From assembly GCA_024639165.1 (NCBI GenBank), contig JAHEIX010000001.1, forward strand, positions 53,004 to 117,003: 64,000 bases of DNA. Direction: 5' to 3'. A model generated the notes under the pieces. That model saw only the letters and a list, made by a program, of their open reading frames with translations, had not been told where the DNA came from and did no database searches. Position numbers and translations under genes: made by a program. Origin of the DNA: UBA7446 sp024639165 (GTDB taxonomy: Bacteria > Bacteroidota > Bacteroidia > Flavobacteriales > Flavobacteriaceae). Below, piece by piece: positions 8,400 to 17,090 of the stretch. The first letter of the stretch is position 1; each line of letters begins with the position of its first letter.

Positions 8400-9797
8400 A
8401 TGTCACATTTTTCAAGCTATATAAAAAAACACCAAAATCGCTTCTTGGAAGAGTTGTTTTCACTTATCCGTATACCTTCCATTAGCGCGGATTCAACCTA
8501 CATTCCAGAGATGCAAAAAGCGGCCACGGCCGTGCAAGAAGCCCTCAAGCAAGCGGGCTGTACCCATACCGAACTATGTCCTACCGAAGGCTTCCCTATT
8601 GTATATGCTGAAAAAATAATCGATGCCTCCCTACCCACTGTGCTGGTGTACGGACATTATGACGTGCAACCCCCAGATCCTTTAGACTTGTGGGATAACG
8701 ATCCCTTTGATCCCGTGATTAAAAAAACAGCACTACACCCCGATGGTGCCATCTTTGCACGTGGTGCCTGCGACGATAAAGGGCAGCTATTTATGCACAT
8801 TAAAGCACTTGAAGTAATGGAGCAAAATGGTGGGTTGCCCTGCAACATCAAATTCATGATCGAAGGCGAGGAAGAGGTCGGTAGTGACAACTTAGAGCAC
8901 TTTGTAAGAGCCAACCCAGAAAAGTTGGCCAATGATGTTATATTGATTTCGGACACTGGTATGTTGGCAAACGACACACCATCCATCACTACAGGGCTGC
9001 GCGGAATGAGCTATGTAGAAGTAGAGCTTACGGGACCCAATCGAGATTTACACTCCGGCTTATATGGCGGAGCAGTTGCAAACCCCATCAATATCCTGAC
9101 CCAGATGATTGCTTCGCTTCACGACCAAAATAACCACATTACCATCCCTGGTTTTTACGATAAGGTAGCAGAACTTAGTGCCTCGGAACGCAGCGAAATG
9201 GGTAAGATTCCCTTCTCCCTCGAGGCCTATAAAAAAGCATTGGATATAGCAGCGGTTCATGGCGAAGAAGGCTATACAACCAACGAAAGAAAGTCTATTC
9301 GCCCGTCCTTAGATGTCAACGGTATATGGGGAGGCTATACGGGCGAAGGCGCCAAAACCGTAATTGCCAGTAAGGCCTATGCGAAAATCTCCATGCGACT
9401 GGTTCCCAACCAAAGTTCTGAAGAAATCACCACATTATTTACCAACCATTTTGTCGGGCTGGCCCCAAAGGGTGTCAAGGTTAAGGTTACGCCACACCAC
9501 GGAGGCGAAGCCTACGTAATGCATTCGGACGGAATGGAATTTCAAGCTGCTAGCAAAGCCTATATGGAAACCTTTGGCAAAGCTCCACTCCCCGTTCGAG
9601 ATGGTGGTAGTATTCCAATCGTAGCACTGTTTGAAGAAACACTAGACAGCAAGACTATATTAATGGGTTTTGGTTTAGATAGCGATGCCATTCACTCCCC
9701 AAACGAGCATTTTGGGGTGTTCAACTTCCTAAAAGGAATTGAGACCATCCCACACTTTTACCACCACTTTACCGAGCTTTTTCAAGCAAATCAATAA
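8400..9797 (+). CDS. M20 family dipeptidase
   Basis: Zinc-dependent peptidase of the M20 family, related to carnosinase/CPG2-type dipeptidases. Metal-site motifs are VLVYGHYDVQPPDPLDLW, ARGACDDKGQLFMH and the catalytic glutamates in MIEGEEEVGS; a dimerisation domain follows with ELTGPNRDLHSGLYGG, and DGGSIPIV and HSPNEHFGVFNF near the end. I chose the ATG at 8400 (MSHFSSYIKK), six codons inside an earlier ATG, because family members start at this point and the promoter box abuts the first ATG. It probably acts in the cytoplasm on small peptides. Its 3' end overlaps hemW by 29 bases. Confidence 0.94.
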   Translation: MSHFSSYIKKHQNRFLEELFSLIRIPSISADSTYIPEMQKAATAVQEALKQAGCTHTELCPTEGFPIVYAEKIIDASLPTVLVYGHYDVQPPDPLDLWDNDPFDPVIKKTALHPDGAIFARGACDDKGQLFMHIKALEVMEQNGGLPCNIKFMIEGEEEVGSDNLEHFVRANPEKLANDVILISDTGMLANDTPSITTGLRGMSYVEVELTGPNRDLHSGLYGGAVANPINILTQMIASLHDQNNHITIPGFYDKVAELSASERSEMGKIPFSLEAYKKALDIAAVHGEEGYTTNERKSIRPSLDVNGIWGGYTGEGAKTVIASKAYAKISMRLVPNQSSEEITTLFTNHFVGLAPKGVKVKVTPHHGGEAYVMHSDGMEFQAASKAYMETFGKAPLPVRDGGSIPIVALFEETLDSKTILMGFGLDSDAIHSPNEHFGVFNFLKGIETIPHFYHHFTELFQANQ

Positions 9798-10911
9798 GAA
9801 ACAAGTCTGCGGCAATACCATCGGCTATAAAAGCACCCTTTGGCGTTGTCTTAAGAAAATTGTCCGCTATGTGCAATAATCCACGCGTAACAAAACGAGC
9901 CGCTTGTTGCTCAAGATGGTCACGATAGCGTTTGCCTAGTTCTACTTCTAAAGCGAGCAGCGAGACGCCCCATGACGCTCGAAGGCCTATCATGATGGCT
10001 TCGTTGAATTTATCAATAACCGTCAGTTTTTCAACAGTTTGTGGCAGCTCATCTGCTGCGATACGTTTCATGTATGCAGCATTATTACTCACATTCCAGT
10101 ACCGATTTTCCCCATCAAAGCCATGTGCAGAAGGACCAATGCCCAAATAAGGCTTGCCCTGCCAATAAGCGGTGTTGTTACGAGAACGATAGCCGGATTT
10201 CCCAAAACTGGATAACTCATAATGTTCGTAACCCGCTTTGGTTAAACAATCTACCAGATACAAAAATTGGGCTTCGACCTCGACATCATCCAATAACGAA
10301 ACTACCCCTTTGGCTACAAAATGTTCAAGTGCTGTTTTGGGTTCTAGCGTTAGGGCATAAGAAGAAATGTGTGGCACATCGAGTTTAAGGGCTATTGCTA
10401 AATTTTCTTGCCAATCGGCAAACGTAGTATGTGGCGTACCAAACAAGAGATCGATGGAAATATTTTCGAAAATATCCTGCGCCCATATTACCGCTTGCAC
10501 AGCATGCTTACCGTTGTGAACTCGGTTCATCAAGGTCAGTTCTTTATCATGAAAAGACTGTATGCCAATAGACAAACGATTGATTCCAGCTGCTTTGATG
10601 GCTTTTAAATAGGCGGGGGTTAAATCGTCAGGGTTTGCCTCAAGTGTTATTTCAGCTAATGCAACTACGGGGTATTGTGCATAGACCTCCGCGATAAGTA
10701 GGCTTATTTGTGATGCTGTGAGCATGGAGGGCGTTCCACCGCCAAAATAAAGGGTTTCAATGGGTGCTTGCGCTTCATCTTTACGAAGTCTAAGTTCTTT
10801 TTTGAGTGCGGTAACCATTTCATCGTTGTACTTGGCAGAGGTTGAAAAATGAAAATTACAATAATGGCATGCCTTTCTGCAAAAAGGAATATGGAGATAA
10901 ATACCCGACAT
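9769..10911 (-). CDS. hemW: Radical SAM heme chaperone HemW
   Basis: Radical SAM protein that binds heme and delivers it to target proteins; often annotated as oxygen-independent coproporphyrinogen oxidase. The cluster motif is Cys11-X3-Cys15-X2-Cys18 in HIPFCRKACHYCNFHF, followed by YFGGGTPSML and EITLEANPDDLT. It lacks the fourth cysteine after the motif that marks true HemN, so HemW is the better call. Length 380 is standard. It begins one base after the ruvC stop, so the two are probably co-transcribed. Confidence 0.94.
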   Translation of the reverse strand: MSGIYLHIPFCRKACHYCNFHFSTSAKYNDEMVTALKKELRLRKDEAQAPIETLYFGGGTPSMLTASQISLLIAEVYAQYPVVALAEITLEANPDDLTPAYLKAIKAAGINRLSIGIQSFHDKELTLMNRVHNGKHAVQAVIWAQDIFENISIDLLFGTPHTTFADWQENLAIALKLDVPHISSYALTLEPKTALEHFVAKGVVSLLDDVEVEAQFLYLVDCLTKAGYEHYELSSFGKSGYRSRNNTAYWQGKPYLGIGPSAHGFDGENRYWNVSNNAAYMKRIAADELPQTVEKLTVIDKFNEAIMIGLRASWGVSLLALEVELGKRYRDHLEQQAARFVTRGLLHIADNFLKTTPKGAFIADGIAADLFLIDLLEKAR

Positions 10912-10912
10912 C

Positions 10913-11464
10913 TTATTTTTTTATGCGGTGCGACTCTTTTTGAACAAAGGATGCCCAGCCAGAATAACTCTTTTCGTTTTGCTGTTCGGGATTATAATAG
11001 TGGCATACAGCAGCGGCTAGTCCATCGGTCGCATCGAGGTTTTTAGGAAGTGATTTAAGCTTTAGCGACTGTTGCAACATCTTGGCTACTTGTTCCTTGG
11101 AAGCATTTCCACTTCCCGTAATGGCCATTTTAATCTTACGAGGCGAATATTCAAAAACAGCCAAATCGCATGCAATGCCTGCAGCAATAGCAACTCCTTG
11201 TGCGCGACCAAGCTTAAGCATCGATTGTACGTTTTTGCCAAAAAAAGGAGCCTCCAGTGCCATCTCATCTGGCTTAAAGGTTTTGATTAGCTCTGTGGTT
11301 CGGGCGTATATGCGACCCAAGCGCTCGTAGTGACTTTTATATTGGCTTAGTTTGAGTTCATTTAGCTGTAAACAAGTCAGTGTATTTGCTTCCACTTTGA
11401 TGATCCCAAACCCCATAATGGTAGTCCCTGGATCAACTCCTAAAATTATCCGCGAATCGGCCAT
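10913..11464 (-). CDS. ruvC: Crossover junction endodeoxyribonuclease RuvC
   Basis: Holliday-junction resolvase. The acidic catalytic residues are visible as Asp11 in ILGVDPGTTIMGFGI, Glu in MALEAPFFGKN, and the pair in NLDATDGLAAAVCHYY. Length 183 is normal. It lies upstream of hemW with one base between them and downstream of a small lipoprotein gene on the same strand. RuvA and RuvB are not in this window. Confidence 0.97.
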   Translation of the reverse strand: MADSRIILGVDPGTTIMGFGIIKVEANTLTCLQLNELKLSQYKSHYERLGRIYARTTELIKTFKPDEMALEAPFFGKNVQSMLKLGRAQGVAIAAGIACDLAVFEYSPRKIKMAITGSGNASKEQVAKMLQQSLKLKSLPKNLDATDGLAAAVCHYYNPEQQNEKSYSGWASFVQKESHRIKK

Positions 11465-11486
11465 GCGTAAAAATAGGGAATAAAAG

Positions 11487-11933
11487 CTAGTTGGAGATAG
11501 CGACAGGAAGGGTCCATTGAATTTCTACAGGAACTTCCAAATTGGTTTTAAAGGCAGGCTGGAATAACGGAAGCGAAGCAACTACCTCATCAAAAGCAGT
11601 AAAGACGGTAGTTGGGATTTGAAGTTGGTCGCTATGGCTATAATTCACTATGGAAAGTTGACCAAGCGTATCTACCGTTAAAGTAACGTAAATTGTATCG
11701 TTTAGCTCCCCAAAAGAAAGCTTCTTGGCAGCCCATGTTACATCCAACTTATTTTGAAGTGTTTTGGCAAAACACGCCCAATTTAAGTTAACATCTTCTT
11801 GGGGGCAATCGGGAAAAAGGGGCGGTTCGTCTAGCTGAGTCCAATTGGTAGTAGGCGACTGGGGGGTTGGTTTGGGGTTGGTACATGCAAAAAACAGCAA
11901 CGTAATGGTCAAGAAAAGTCCCCAAATTTTCAT
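11487..11933 (-). CDS. Lipoprotein with TonB C-terminal-like domain
   Basis: A 148-residue protein with a lipoprotein signal (LTITLLFFAC, lipid-modified Cys17). The rest contains PPLFPDCPQ, a second Cys in NWACFAKTLQNKL and YVTLTVDTLGQLSIVNYS, which resembles the C-terminal domain of flavobacterial TonB-like proteins (PxFPGC ... CF...L). It probably resides in the envelope. A link to energy transduction is only a resemblance; there is no proline-rich spanning region or N-terminal membrane anchor of TonB type. Confidence 0.75.
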   Translation of the reverse strand: MKIWGLFLTITLLFFACTNPKPTPQSPTTNWTQLDEPPLFPDCPQEDVNLNWACFAKTLQNKLDVTWAAKKLSFGELNDTIYVTLTVDTLGQLSIVNYSHSDQLQIPTTVFTAFDEVVASLPLFQPAFKTNLEVPVEIQWTLPVAISN

Positions 11934-11999
11934 TGCATAAATGTAAAAAATTAAGCGGTCTTTGTAAGTAGACCTCTAAATATTTTGTAAATTAGACTT

Positions 12000-12494
12000 A
12001 TGGATATAGCACTTTTAATATTGGGCGGTCTTCTTATAATGCTGGGTATGGCAGGTAGTTTTTTGCCTATTATTCCGGGGCCGCTGACCAGTTGGTTTGG
12101 CCTACTTTCTTTGCACTACACCTCCAAGGTGGAGCAGGATTGGCATTTTCTTGGCTGGACGCTTGTCGTTGCCTTAATTATTATGGTGTTGGACTATCTG
12201 ATTCCAATATGGGGCACCAAAGCTTTTGGCGGCTCTAAAGCAGGGGCTATTGGCGCTACAGTGGGCTTGGTTGTAGGGTTATTTTTTCCACCATTTGGAA
12301 TTATTTTTGGTCCTTTTATAGGTGCGCTTGCAGGAGAATTAAGCAAAAACACAAACCGTCAGCTAGCGCTCAAAGCTGCTTTTGGATCCTTCTTGGGGTT
12401 CCTTTCTGGAGTGCTGCTTAAATTTATTGTTTCCTTTATCTACCTGTTGTTTTTTGCTTCAACAGCTTGGAAGGCTTTTGACAGTTGGTTTTAA
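12000..12494 (+). CDS. DUF456 family membrane protein
   Basis: Small integral membrane protein of 164 residues with about four to five hydrophobic helices. The DUF456 hallmarks are MDIALLILGGLLIMLGMAGSFLP followed by IPGPLTSW, and repeated glycine-rich segments (GTKAFGGSKAGAIGATVGLVVGLFF, GIIFGPFIGALAGEL). Function is unknown in the family. It is a single-gene unit with a terminator 70 bases downstream. The ATG follows a TAAATTAG box by 4 bases. Confidence 0.85.
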   Translation: MDIALLILGGLLIMLGMAGSFLPIIPGPLTSWFGLLSLHYTSKVEQDWHFLGWTLVVALIIMVLDYLIPIWGTKAFGGSKAGAIGATVGLVVGLFFPPFGIIFGPFIGALAGELSKNTNRQLALKAAFGSFLGFLSGVLLKFIVSFIYLLFFASTAWKAFDSWF

Positions 12495-12566
12495 GAACCA
12501 GAAGCAAAAGGAAGTCTTTTTATATTCAAATCACAATAAGGCTTATGCCGTGGACTTTTGTCCAGC

Positions 12567-12594
12567 GTCCCGCTTAGGTGGGACTTTTTTTTTT
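12567..12594 (+). terminator. Intrinsic terminator after the DUF456 gene
   Basis: Stem GTCCCGC / GTGGGAC (one G-T pair) with loop TTAG, followed by ten T residues. A second small hairpin (TGGAC/GTCCA) lies directly upstream. The core CGCTTAGGYGGG also occurs in the terminator after tRNA-Phe. Confidence 0.85.
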
Positions 12595-12833
12595 AAGGTA
12601 TTGGCCGAGAGGGACCCCCCGACCAATCCTTTATTGTAGCATAACAATCAAAGCAAAAAAACAGGTTCACTGCTACGGAAGAACCTAAAAGGGCAAAAAA
12701 GGTTGTGAAGCTTATTCCTTGAAATTATTAGATTATTAGAATTGTTTATTCTTCACTTAACAAAAATGGCGTGTATAGATTTCAACAAGGGGGACGTGGC
12801 ACTAAACCTTGTTATGGGTTCTTGAAATAACAA

Positions 12834-12860
12834 TAAAACGCCACTAAAGAGAAGTGGCGC
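12834..12860 (-). terminator. Intrinsic terminator of the ppiD operon
   Basis: Minus strand: perfect 7-bp stem CGCCACT / AGTGGCG with a 7-base loop, then GTTTTATTGTTATTT. It lies about 50 bases past the ppiD stop. Confidence 0.75.
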
Positions 12861-12908
12861 TGATTATAAAAATATGTAAGTGAATTCTTACATTATGTGT
12901 GGACTCTT

Positions 12909-15017
12909 TTAATAATACAGGTTGCGGTTGTCAACAATAGTATAGGTCGACTTTAAAGCTGCAGTAAGCTCTTGTCGGAGGTTTTGCTGTGCGCTGTTTA
13001 GCAAAGATGACTTATACCCTGCATAGCTTGGTAAGGCTTCAGCAGGCTTTGTAGCCGTTGCTTTCACCACATAAACCCCTGAACTGCCCGCAATGGGCGC
13101 TGATAGTGTTCCAGAAGGCAAACTAAAGGCAGCTCCAATAACCTTAGGCTCTTTTGATGCACCAGCCAACATAGCGGTAAATCTATTCATGGCCGTGGCT
13201 GTACTTGGCGTTTGTCCAAATTGATTGCCCACTTCTTCTAAAGTGGTATACGCTTTAATCTGATCAACGATATATGCTTTCTTTTTTTCGTTTAAAACAA
13301 GGGGCTTTACTGAAGCTTCTATATCAGCTGCTGAAGCAAGTCCTTCTGACTTAGATGCGGTAAGTTGAACAATTAGGAAACTGTCTGTGTTGTAGGAGAA
13401 ACGTTTTGCATCCATCTCCTTACGGTCTTTTTCAAATGCCCACTGTACAACCTGGCGTTGATTTCCTAACCCAGGAAATGTTTCGTCTAAAATTTTAAGG
13501 TCATTAACCGCACGAACAGCCACGTTTTTTTGTTTGGCTAAGGCTGTAAATTCCGTTTCTTTTAAATCAAACTCAAATTGAGAGGCTTCTGTATAAACTC
13601 GGTTAGCTGTCGCATCAGACGGAATGAGCTTTTTAGAAATTGTAGCTAATTTAACTACGTCTTTTTTATCTAAAACCTCAATAACATGATATCCAAACTC
13701 TGTTTCTACAACGCCTTTTGCTCCTTTACGGTTTCTAAATACAAAATCGCTGAATGGTGCGACCATATCTTCTTTCGTAAATTCTGGTAGATCTCCACCA
13801 CTTGGTCCAGAAGGGCCATCTGAATTTTCACGTGCTAGTTGTGCAAAGTCACTTCCACTTCGCGCTTTTCGCAACAAAGCATAAGCCTCTTTTCTAGCTT
13901 GTGATTTAGATCTAGTAACACTTTCCTTAGCGCGTGCTGCGCCTTCATAAGCTACTAGAATGTGACGTGCTTTAGCTTTACCATTCTTTCTCTTAGCAAT
14001 CATTTTAGTCAAATTGCTATAGCCATTGTCTTCATAGGGCCCAAAGACTCCGCCTTTTGATAGCTTAAATAATGTACTTGCATAGTTGCCAGAAAGCTCA
14101 GTTTCACTAACAAAAGCATCGTCATAAGGCACTTCTGAGTATTCGCTTACATATGATGCTATAGCTGTATCTGAAACATTAGCAAGTGAAGGAATAACCT
14201 CTTCCTGCTTTGACACTTCATTAAATATGGATCTGTCGCTTAATAAATTGCGCAGTTCATTTTCGATAAGTAATTTATCCTCAGGCGTAGCAGCCACATC
14301 AAATTTTACGTAGCGTACACTTCGCGAAGCATCCTGTTCGTATTTTGTGCTGTTTTCTTTAATGTAAGTTTCAATATCTTTGGTTGAAACCGTAATTAAG
14401 CTGTCAGGAACTGAAGTCAAAGGAATGCGTACATATTCGATATCAACCAAGTCGCTTTGCAGTGCGTATTCTTGTTGAGCTTCAAAATTTGTTACATTCA
14501 CTCCTGCATTGACCATATCTTGGTAGTTGGCTGCCTTAATGTTGTTTTTAATAGAGCCTTCTTGTGCTTTCCATTGCTCGAATCCCTGTGGGTTATTTTG
14601 TCGTAAATCAAAAATAAAGTCTGTAAATCGTTGTGGATCAAAAGCGCCGTTTTCATCAACAAATTGAGGATCAGATGAGAAGTTAGGATCTGATTTGAGG
14701 AACAATTCTATATGATTTTTACCTACATCAAGACCGAGATTTTCAACTGCTTGCTCAAGTGCTTTACCATTAGTGGTTTGCTCAAAAGCAAAGTTAACAG
14801 CTTGCATCGAACTCATACGATAGCTTCGCTCGGCAAAATCGACTTGGCGACTGAATTCATCAATGCCAACTTCAGCATCACCAACAATAAGAACGGGTTC
14901 TTGACTTTGGGTGCTGTTGCCGTCAAAAACGCCTGTGAAAACAAACGCCAGCAACGCCATTCCAATAATGAAGATTAAAAAAATTGAACGCTCCCTGATT
15001 TTACCTAAAATAGCCAT
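12909..15017 (-). CDS. ppiD: Periplasmic peptidyl-prolyl isomerase, PpiD/SurA type
   Basis: Membrane-anchored folding factor of 702 residues. An N-terminal helix (about 12-31, IFLIFIIGMALLAFVFTGVF) leaves the bulk in the periplasm. A SurA-N-like helical region follows, then one clear parvulin domain (about 350-455: KARHILVAY, ENSDGPSGPSGGDLPEF, VETEFGYHVIEV) and a second, degenerate parvulin-like segment near the C-terminus. It helps fold outer-membrane proteins. It is the last gene of the coaX-lptC operon, ends in a terminator, and has its own weak promoter. Confidence 0.93.
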   Translation of the reverse strand: MAILGKIRERSIFLIFIIGMALLAFVFTGVFDGNSTQSQEPVLIVGDAEVGIDEFSRQVDFAERSYRMSSMQAVNFAFEQTTNGKALEQAVENLGLDVGKNHIELFLKSDPNFSSDPQFVDENGAFDPQRFTDFIFDLRQNNPQGFEQWKAQEGSIKNNIKAANYQDMVNAGVNVTNFEAQQEYALQSDLVDIEYVRIPLTSVPDSLITVSTKDIETYIKENSTKYEQDASRSVRYVKFDVAATPEDKLLIENELRNLLSDRSIFNEVSKQEEVIPSLANVSDTAIASYVSEYSEVPYDDAFVSETELSGNYASTLFKLSKGGVFGPYEDNGYSNLTKMIAKRKNGKAKARHILVAYEGAARAKESVTRSKSQARKEAYALLRKARSGSDFAQLARENSDGPSGPSGGDLPEFTKEDMVAPFSDFVFRNRKGAKGVVETEFGYHVIEVLDKKDVVKLATISKKLIPSDATANRVYTEASQFEFDLKETEFTALAKQKNVAVRAVNDLKILDETFPGLGNQRQVVQWAFEKDRKEMDAKRFSYNTDSFLIVQLTASKSEGLASAADIEASVKPLVLNEKKKAYIVDQIKAYTTLEEVGNQFGQTPSTATAMNRFTAMLAGASKEPKVIGAAFSLPSGTLSAPIAGSSGVYVVKATATKPAEALPSYAGYKSSLLNSAQQNLRQELTAALKSTYTIVDNRNLYY

Positions 15018-15040
15018 GGTTATTTATTTTGAACTGCTTG

Positions 15041-15071
15041 CGAAAATACAATTAAAAAGATGAATTTAAAA
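15041..15071 (-). promoter_or_regulatory. Candidate internal promoter before ppiD
   Basis: Minus strand: TTTT, 19 bases, TATTTTCG (one mismatch to TAnnTTTG), placed 24 bases before the ppiD ATG in a 56-base gap. Moderate match only. Confidence 0.4.
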
Positions 15072-15073
15072 CG

Positions 15074-16336
15074 CTATTCTGGGTATATACGCACCAAATC
15101 TATTTTTGTGTTAGAAACTTCCAGCATTTCGAAGGTAAATCCCTCGATAGAAACACGTTCACCCTCAATTGGTATATCGGCTGTGTGATGCACAATTAGA
15201 CCTCCCAAGGTCTCGTAGGATTCAGATACAGGCAGTTCGATGTTGTGTTCTGTATTGATTTCGTCAATTTCCAAACGTGCAGAAAATGTAAAAGAGCCGT
15301 CGTCGTGTGTGAGCGAAACATTGCTCACCGTGTCGTGTTCGTCTTCAATTTCTCCGAACAACTCCTCAACAATATCTTCTAAGGTTAGCATTCCCGCCGT
15401 ACCCCCAAATTCGTCCAAAACAACAGCAATGCTTCTTCGCTTCTTAACCAATTGGTTAAAGACATCTTGAATACGCATGGTTTCAGGGATCCATTCCACA
15501 GCCTTGATGATGGCATGAAGTGATTTTGGTTTTTTAAACATGTCAAACGCATGTACATAGCCAATGATGTTATCCATGCTTTGCGCGTAGATTAAAATTT
15601 TAGAAAATCCAGTAGATGAAAAGATCTGCAACAAGTCTTTGGGCTTTTCATAACGATCTACAGCGGTCATTTCTGCTCTAGGTACCATTACTTCACGCGC
15701 CTTGAGATTGGTGAACGAAAGCGCGTTGTGGAATAATTGCAATTCGGCATCTTGATTTTCATCACTTGTTGTTTCTATCTGTTCTGACACAAAATCGCCC
15801 AATTCGACCTTGCTAAAGGCAATGGGGTCTTCTTGCTTTTGCAGTCGGAAAAATCGATGTAACACCGCATCTGAAAATCGCATCACCACCCAGCTTAATG
15901 GTTTCATCAATTGGTAGAAAATATAAGCTGGTAAGGCAAATAGGCTTAAAAATCTGTTGGCGTAGATTTGAAAAAATACCTTAGGCAAAAACTCGGCTGT
16001 GATGAGAATAACAGCCGTTGATATCAGCGTCTGATAAAATATAATTTGAAGTGGCAGTGAACTGTAGTTTTCATAAGCAGGAAACAATTCGTGTACAATA
16101 AGCGCTCCAGCATAAATACCGTAAACCACTAAGGCTATGTTGTTGCCAACCAACATGGAAACAATAAAGCGAGAAGGGCTTTTTGTAATGGTCTTTAGAA
16201 GGGTACCAAAACTTTTCTTTTGTGTTTTTTGAATTTCGAGCCTTATTTTGTTTGAAGAAACAAAGGCAATTTCCATTCCTGAAAAAAACGCCGACAACAA
16301 AAGACTTGTCACTAAAACGCTTATCTCTACTGTCAT
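15074..16336 (-). CDS. CNNM-domain / CBS / CorC membrane protein (HlyC/CorC family)
   Basis: A 420-residue protein with three or four N-terminal helices (CNNM domain, residues ~1-180), a tandem CBS pair (about 200-325; VMVPRAEMTAVD, VVLDEFGGTAGMLTLEDIVEELFGEIEDEHD) and a C-terminal CorC/HlyC transporter-associated domain. The family is linked to Mg2+/Co2+ efflux; the old name hemolysin is misleading. It lies between a small membrane protein and ppiD in the envelope operon. A paralogue, GldE, is encoded near 61 kb. Confidence 0.92.
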   Translation of the reverse strand: MTVEISVLVTSLLLSAFFSGMEIAFVSSNKIRLEIQKTQKKSFGTLLKTITKSPSRFIVSMLVGNNIALVVYGIYAGALIVHELFPAYENYSSLPLQIIFYQTLISTAVILITAEFLPKVFFQIYANRFLSLFALPAYIFYQLMKPLSWVVMRFSDAVLHRFFRLQKQEDPIAFSKVELGDFVSEQIETTSDENQDAELQLFHNALSFTNLKAREVMVPRAEMTAVDRYEKPKDLLQIFSSTGFSKILIYAQSMDNIIGYVHAFDMFKKPKSLHAIIKAVEWIPETMRIQDVFNQLVKKRRSIAVVLDEFGGTAGMLTLEDIVEELFGEIEDEHDTVSNVSLTHDDGSFTFSARLEIDEINTEHNIELPVSESYETLGGLIVHHTADIPIEGERVSIEGFTFEMLEVSNTKIDLVRIYPE

Positions 16337-16338
16337 AT

Positions 16339-16536
16339 TTATTGTTGGTCCTTACGCTGCTCTAGCTTTTTACGATAACGTCTTCTAATGAAGTACATAA
16401 ACACCGCAATAGCCGTGATGGCAATATCTATAGTTGTGCGTGCATCTTCTGTTCCGTAATAATTAATGGCGCGAAACAAAAATAAGCCTCCAAAGACTAA
16501 ATATATAATTTCGGATATGCGGTAAAACTTTATCAT
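16339..16536 (-). CDS. Small two-helix membrane protein, unknown function
   Basis: A 65-residue protein with two hydrophobic helices (about 8-25 and 33-50) and a strongly basic tail (FIRRRYRKKLEQRKDQQ). Its start overlaps the lptC stop by 4 bases and it is 2 bases from the next gene, so it is firmly within the operon. I recognise no family; position alone suggests a role in envelope assembly. Confidence 0.8.
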   Translation of the reverse strand: MIKFYRISEIIYLVFGGLFLFRAINYYGTEDARTTIDIAITAIAVFMYFIRRRYRKKLEQRKDQQ

Positions 16537-17090
16537 AATTCTTCTTCTTCAACTAATACATTCCCGACAAGAGGGCCTGTGGTTATTTTATCAAATGATC
16601 TGCTGGCATCTAAGATATTAGCAGCAATGTCATAATCTTCATTTTTAAAGGTAAAGTATTCTTGTGTAAAAACCCACTCTTTTTTTATGTCCCAATACAG
16701 TTGTGAGGTGTTTAAAACAGCACCCTCTGGAGTGGTTATAAAAACGTTTCCGCGAAGGTCCACAATATCAGTCCTCGAGTACATGATACCATAATCTGCC
16801 TTAACGAGTGTTTCCTTATTGTTTTCGTCATATAAAACAATTTGAACCCCATTGGGAAATTCAGAATAAGGAAAAGGCTGATTGGTGTAGTCGATATTCT
16901 TTGGAGCGGTCAGAACAGCAATGGTTTTTGCAAGCTCGGTATAGACAACACGAATTGTATCTGCCTCGCCAATAGGAAGCGCATCAAACTGACTTATGGT
17001 TTTGAGTTGAGCAAAATTGTCTTTACACGACAAATTTACCAGTGCAATAAGCACCGCCACAAGCTTTAGAACGTGCGCTGATCGCTTCAT
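16533..17090 (-). CDS. lptC: LPS export protein LptC
   Basis: Periplasmic bitopic or lipid-anchored component of the Lpt bridge that carries LPS from the inner to the outer membrane. The N-terminus (LKLVAVLIALVNLSC) ends in a lipobox with Cys22, the common flavobacterial form in place of the E. coli transmembrane helix. The beta-jellyroll body contains VKADYGIMYSRTDIVDLRGNVFITTPEG and a following LYWDIKKEWVFT. Length 185. It abuts the TPR gene and overlaps the next gene by 4 bases. Confidence 0.9.
   Translation of the reverse strand: MKRSAHVLKLVAVLIALVNLSCKDNFAQLKTISQFDALPIGEADTIRVVYTELAKTIAVLTAPKNIDYTNQPFPYSEFPNGVQIVLYDENNKETLVKADYGIMYSRTDIVDLRGNVFITTPEGAVLNTSQLYWDIKKEWVFTQEYFTFKNEDYDIAANILDASRSFDKITTGPLVGNVLVEEEEL

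Larger units (their letters stand above)
12495..12908. other. Gene-free stretch of 414 bases with stacked hairpins
   Basis: No frame of note lies here on either strand. It holds, in order: a hairpin TGGAC-TTTT-GTCCA (12551-12564), the terminator at 12567, a GC-rich imperfect hairpin (about 12596-12633, arms AAGGTATTGGCCG and CGACCAATCCTT), a 6-bp hairpin (12663-12686), the ppiD terminator at 12834 and a 7-bp hairpin ATGTAAG/CTTACAT (12874-12893). I see no TAnnTTTG promoter inside, so an independent small RNA is not supported. Confidence 0.6.

Noticed and set aside
12595..12633. Truncated tRNA or rRNA fragment in the gap
   Set aside because: The GC-rich stem has no T-loop, D-loop or anticodon arm and no rRNA motif that I know.
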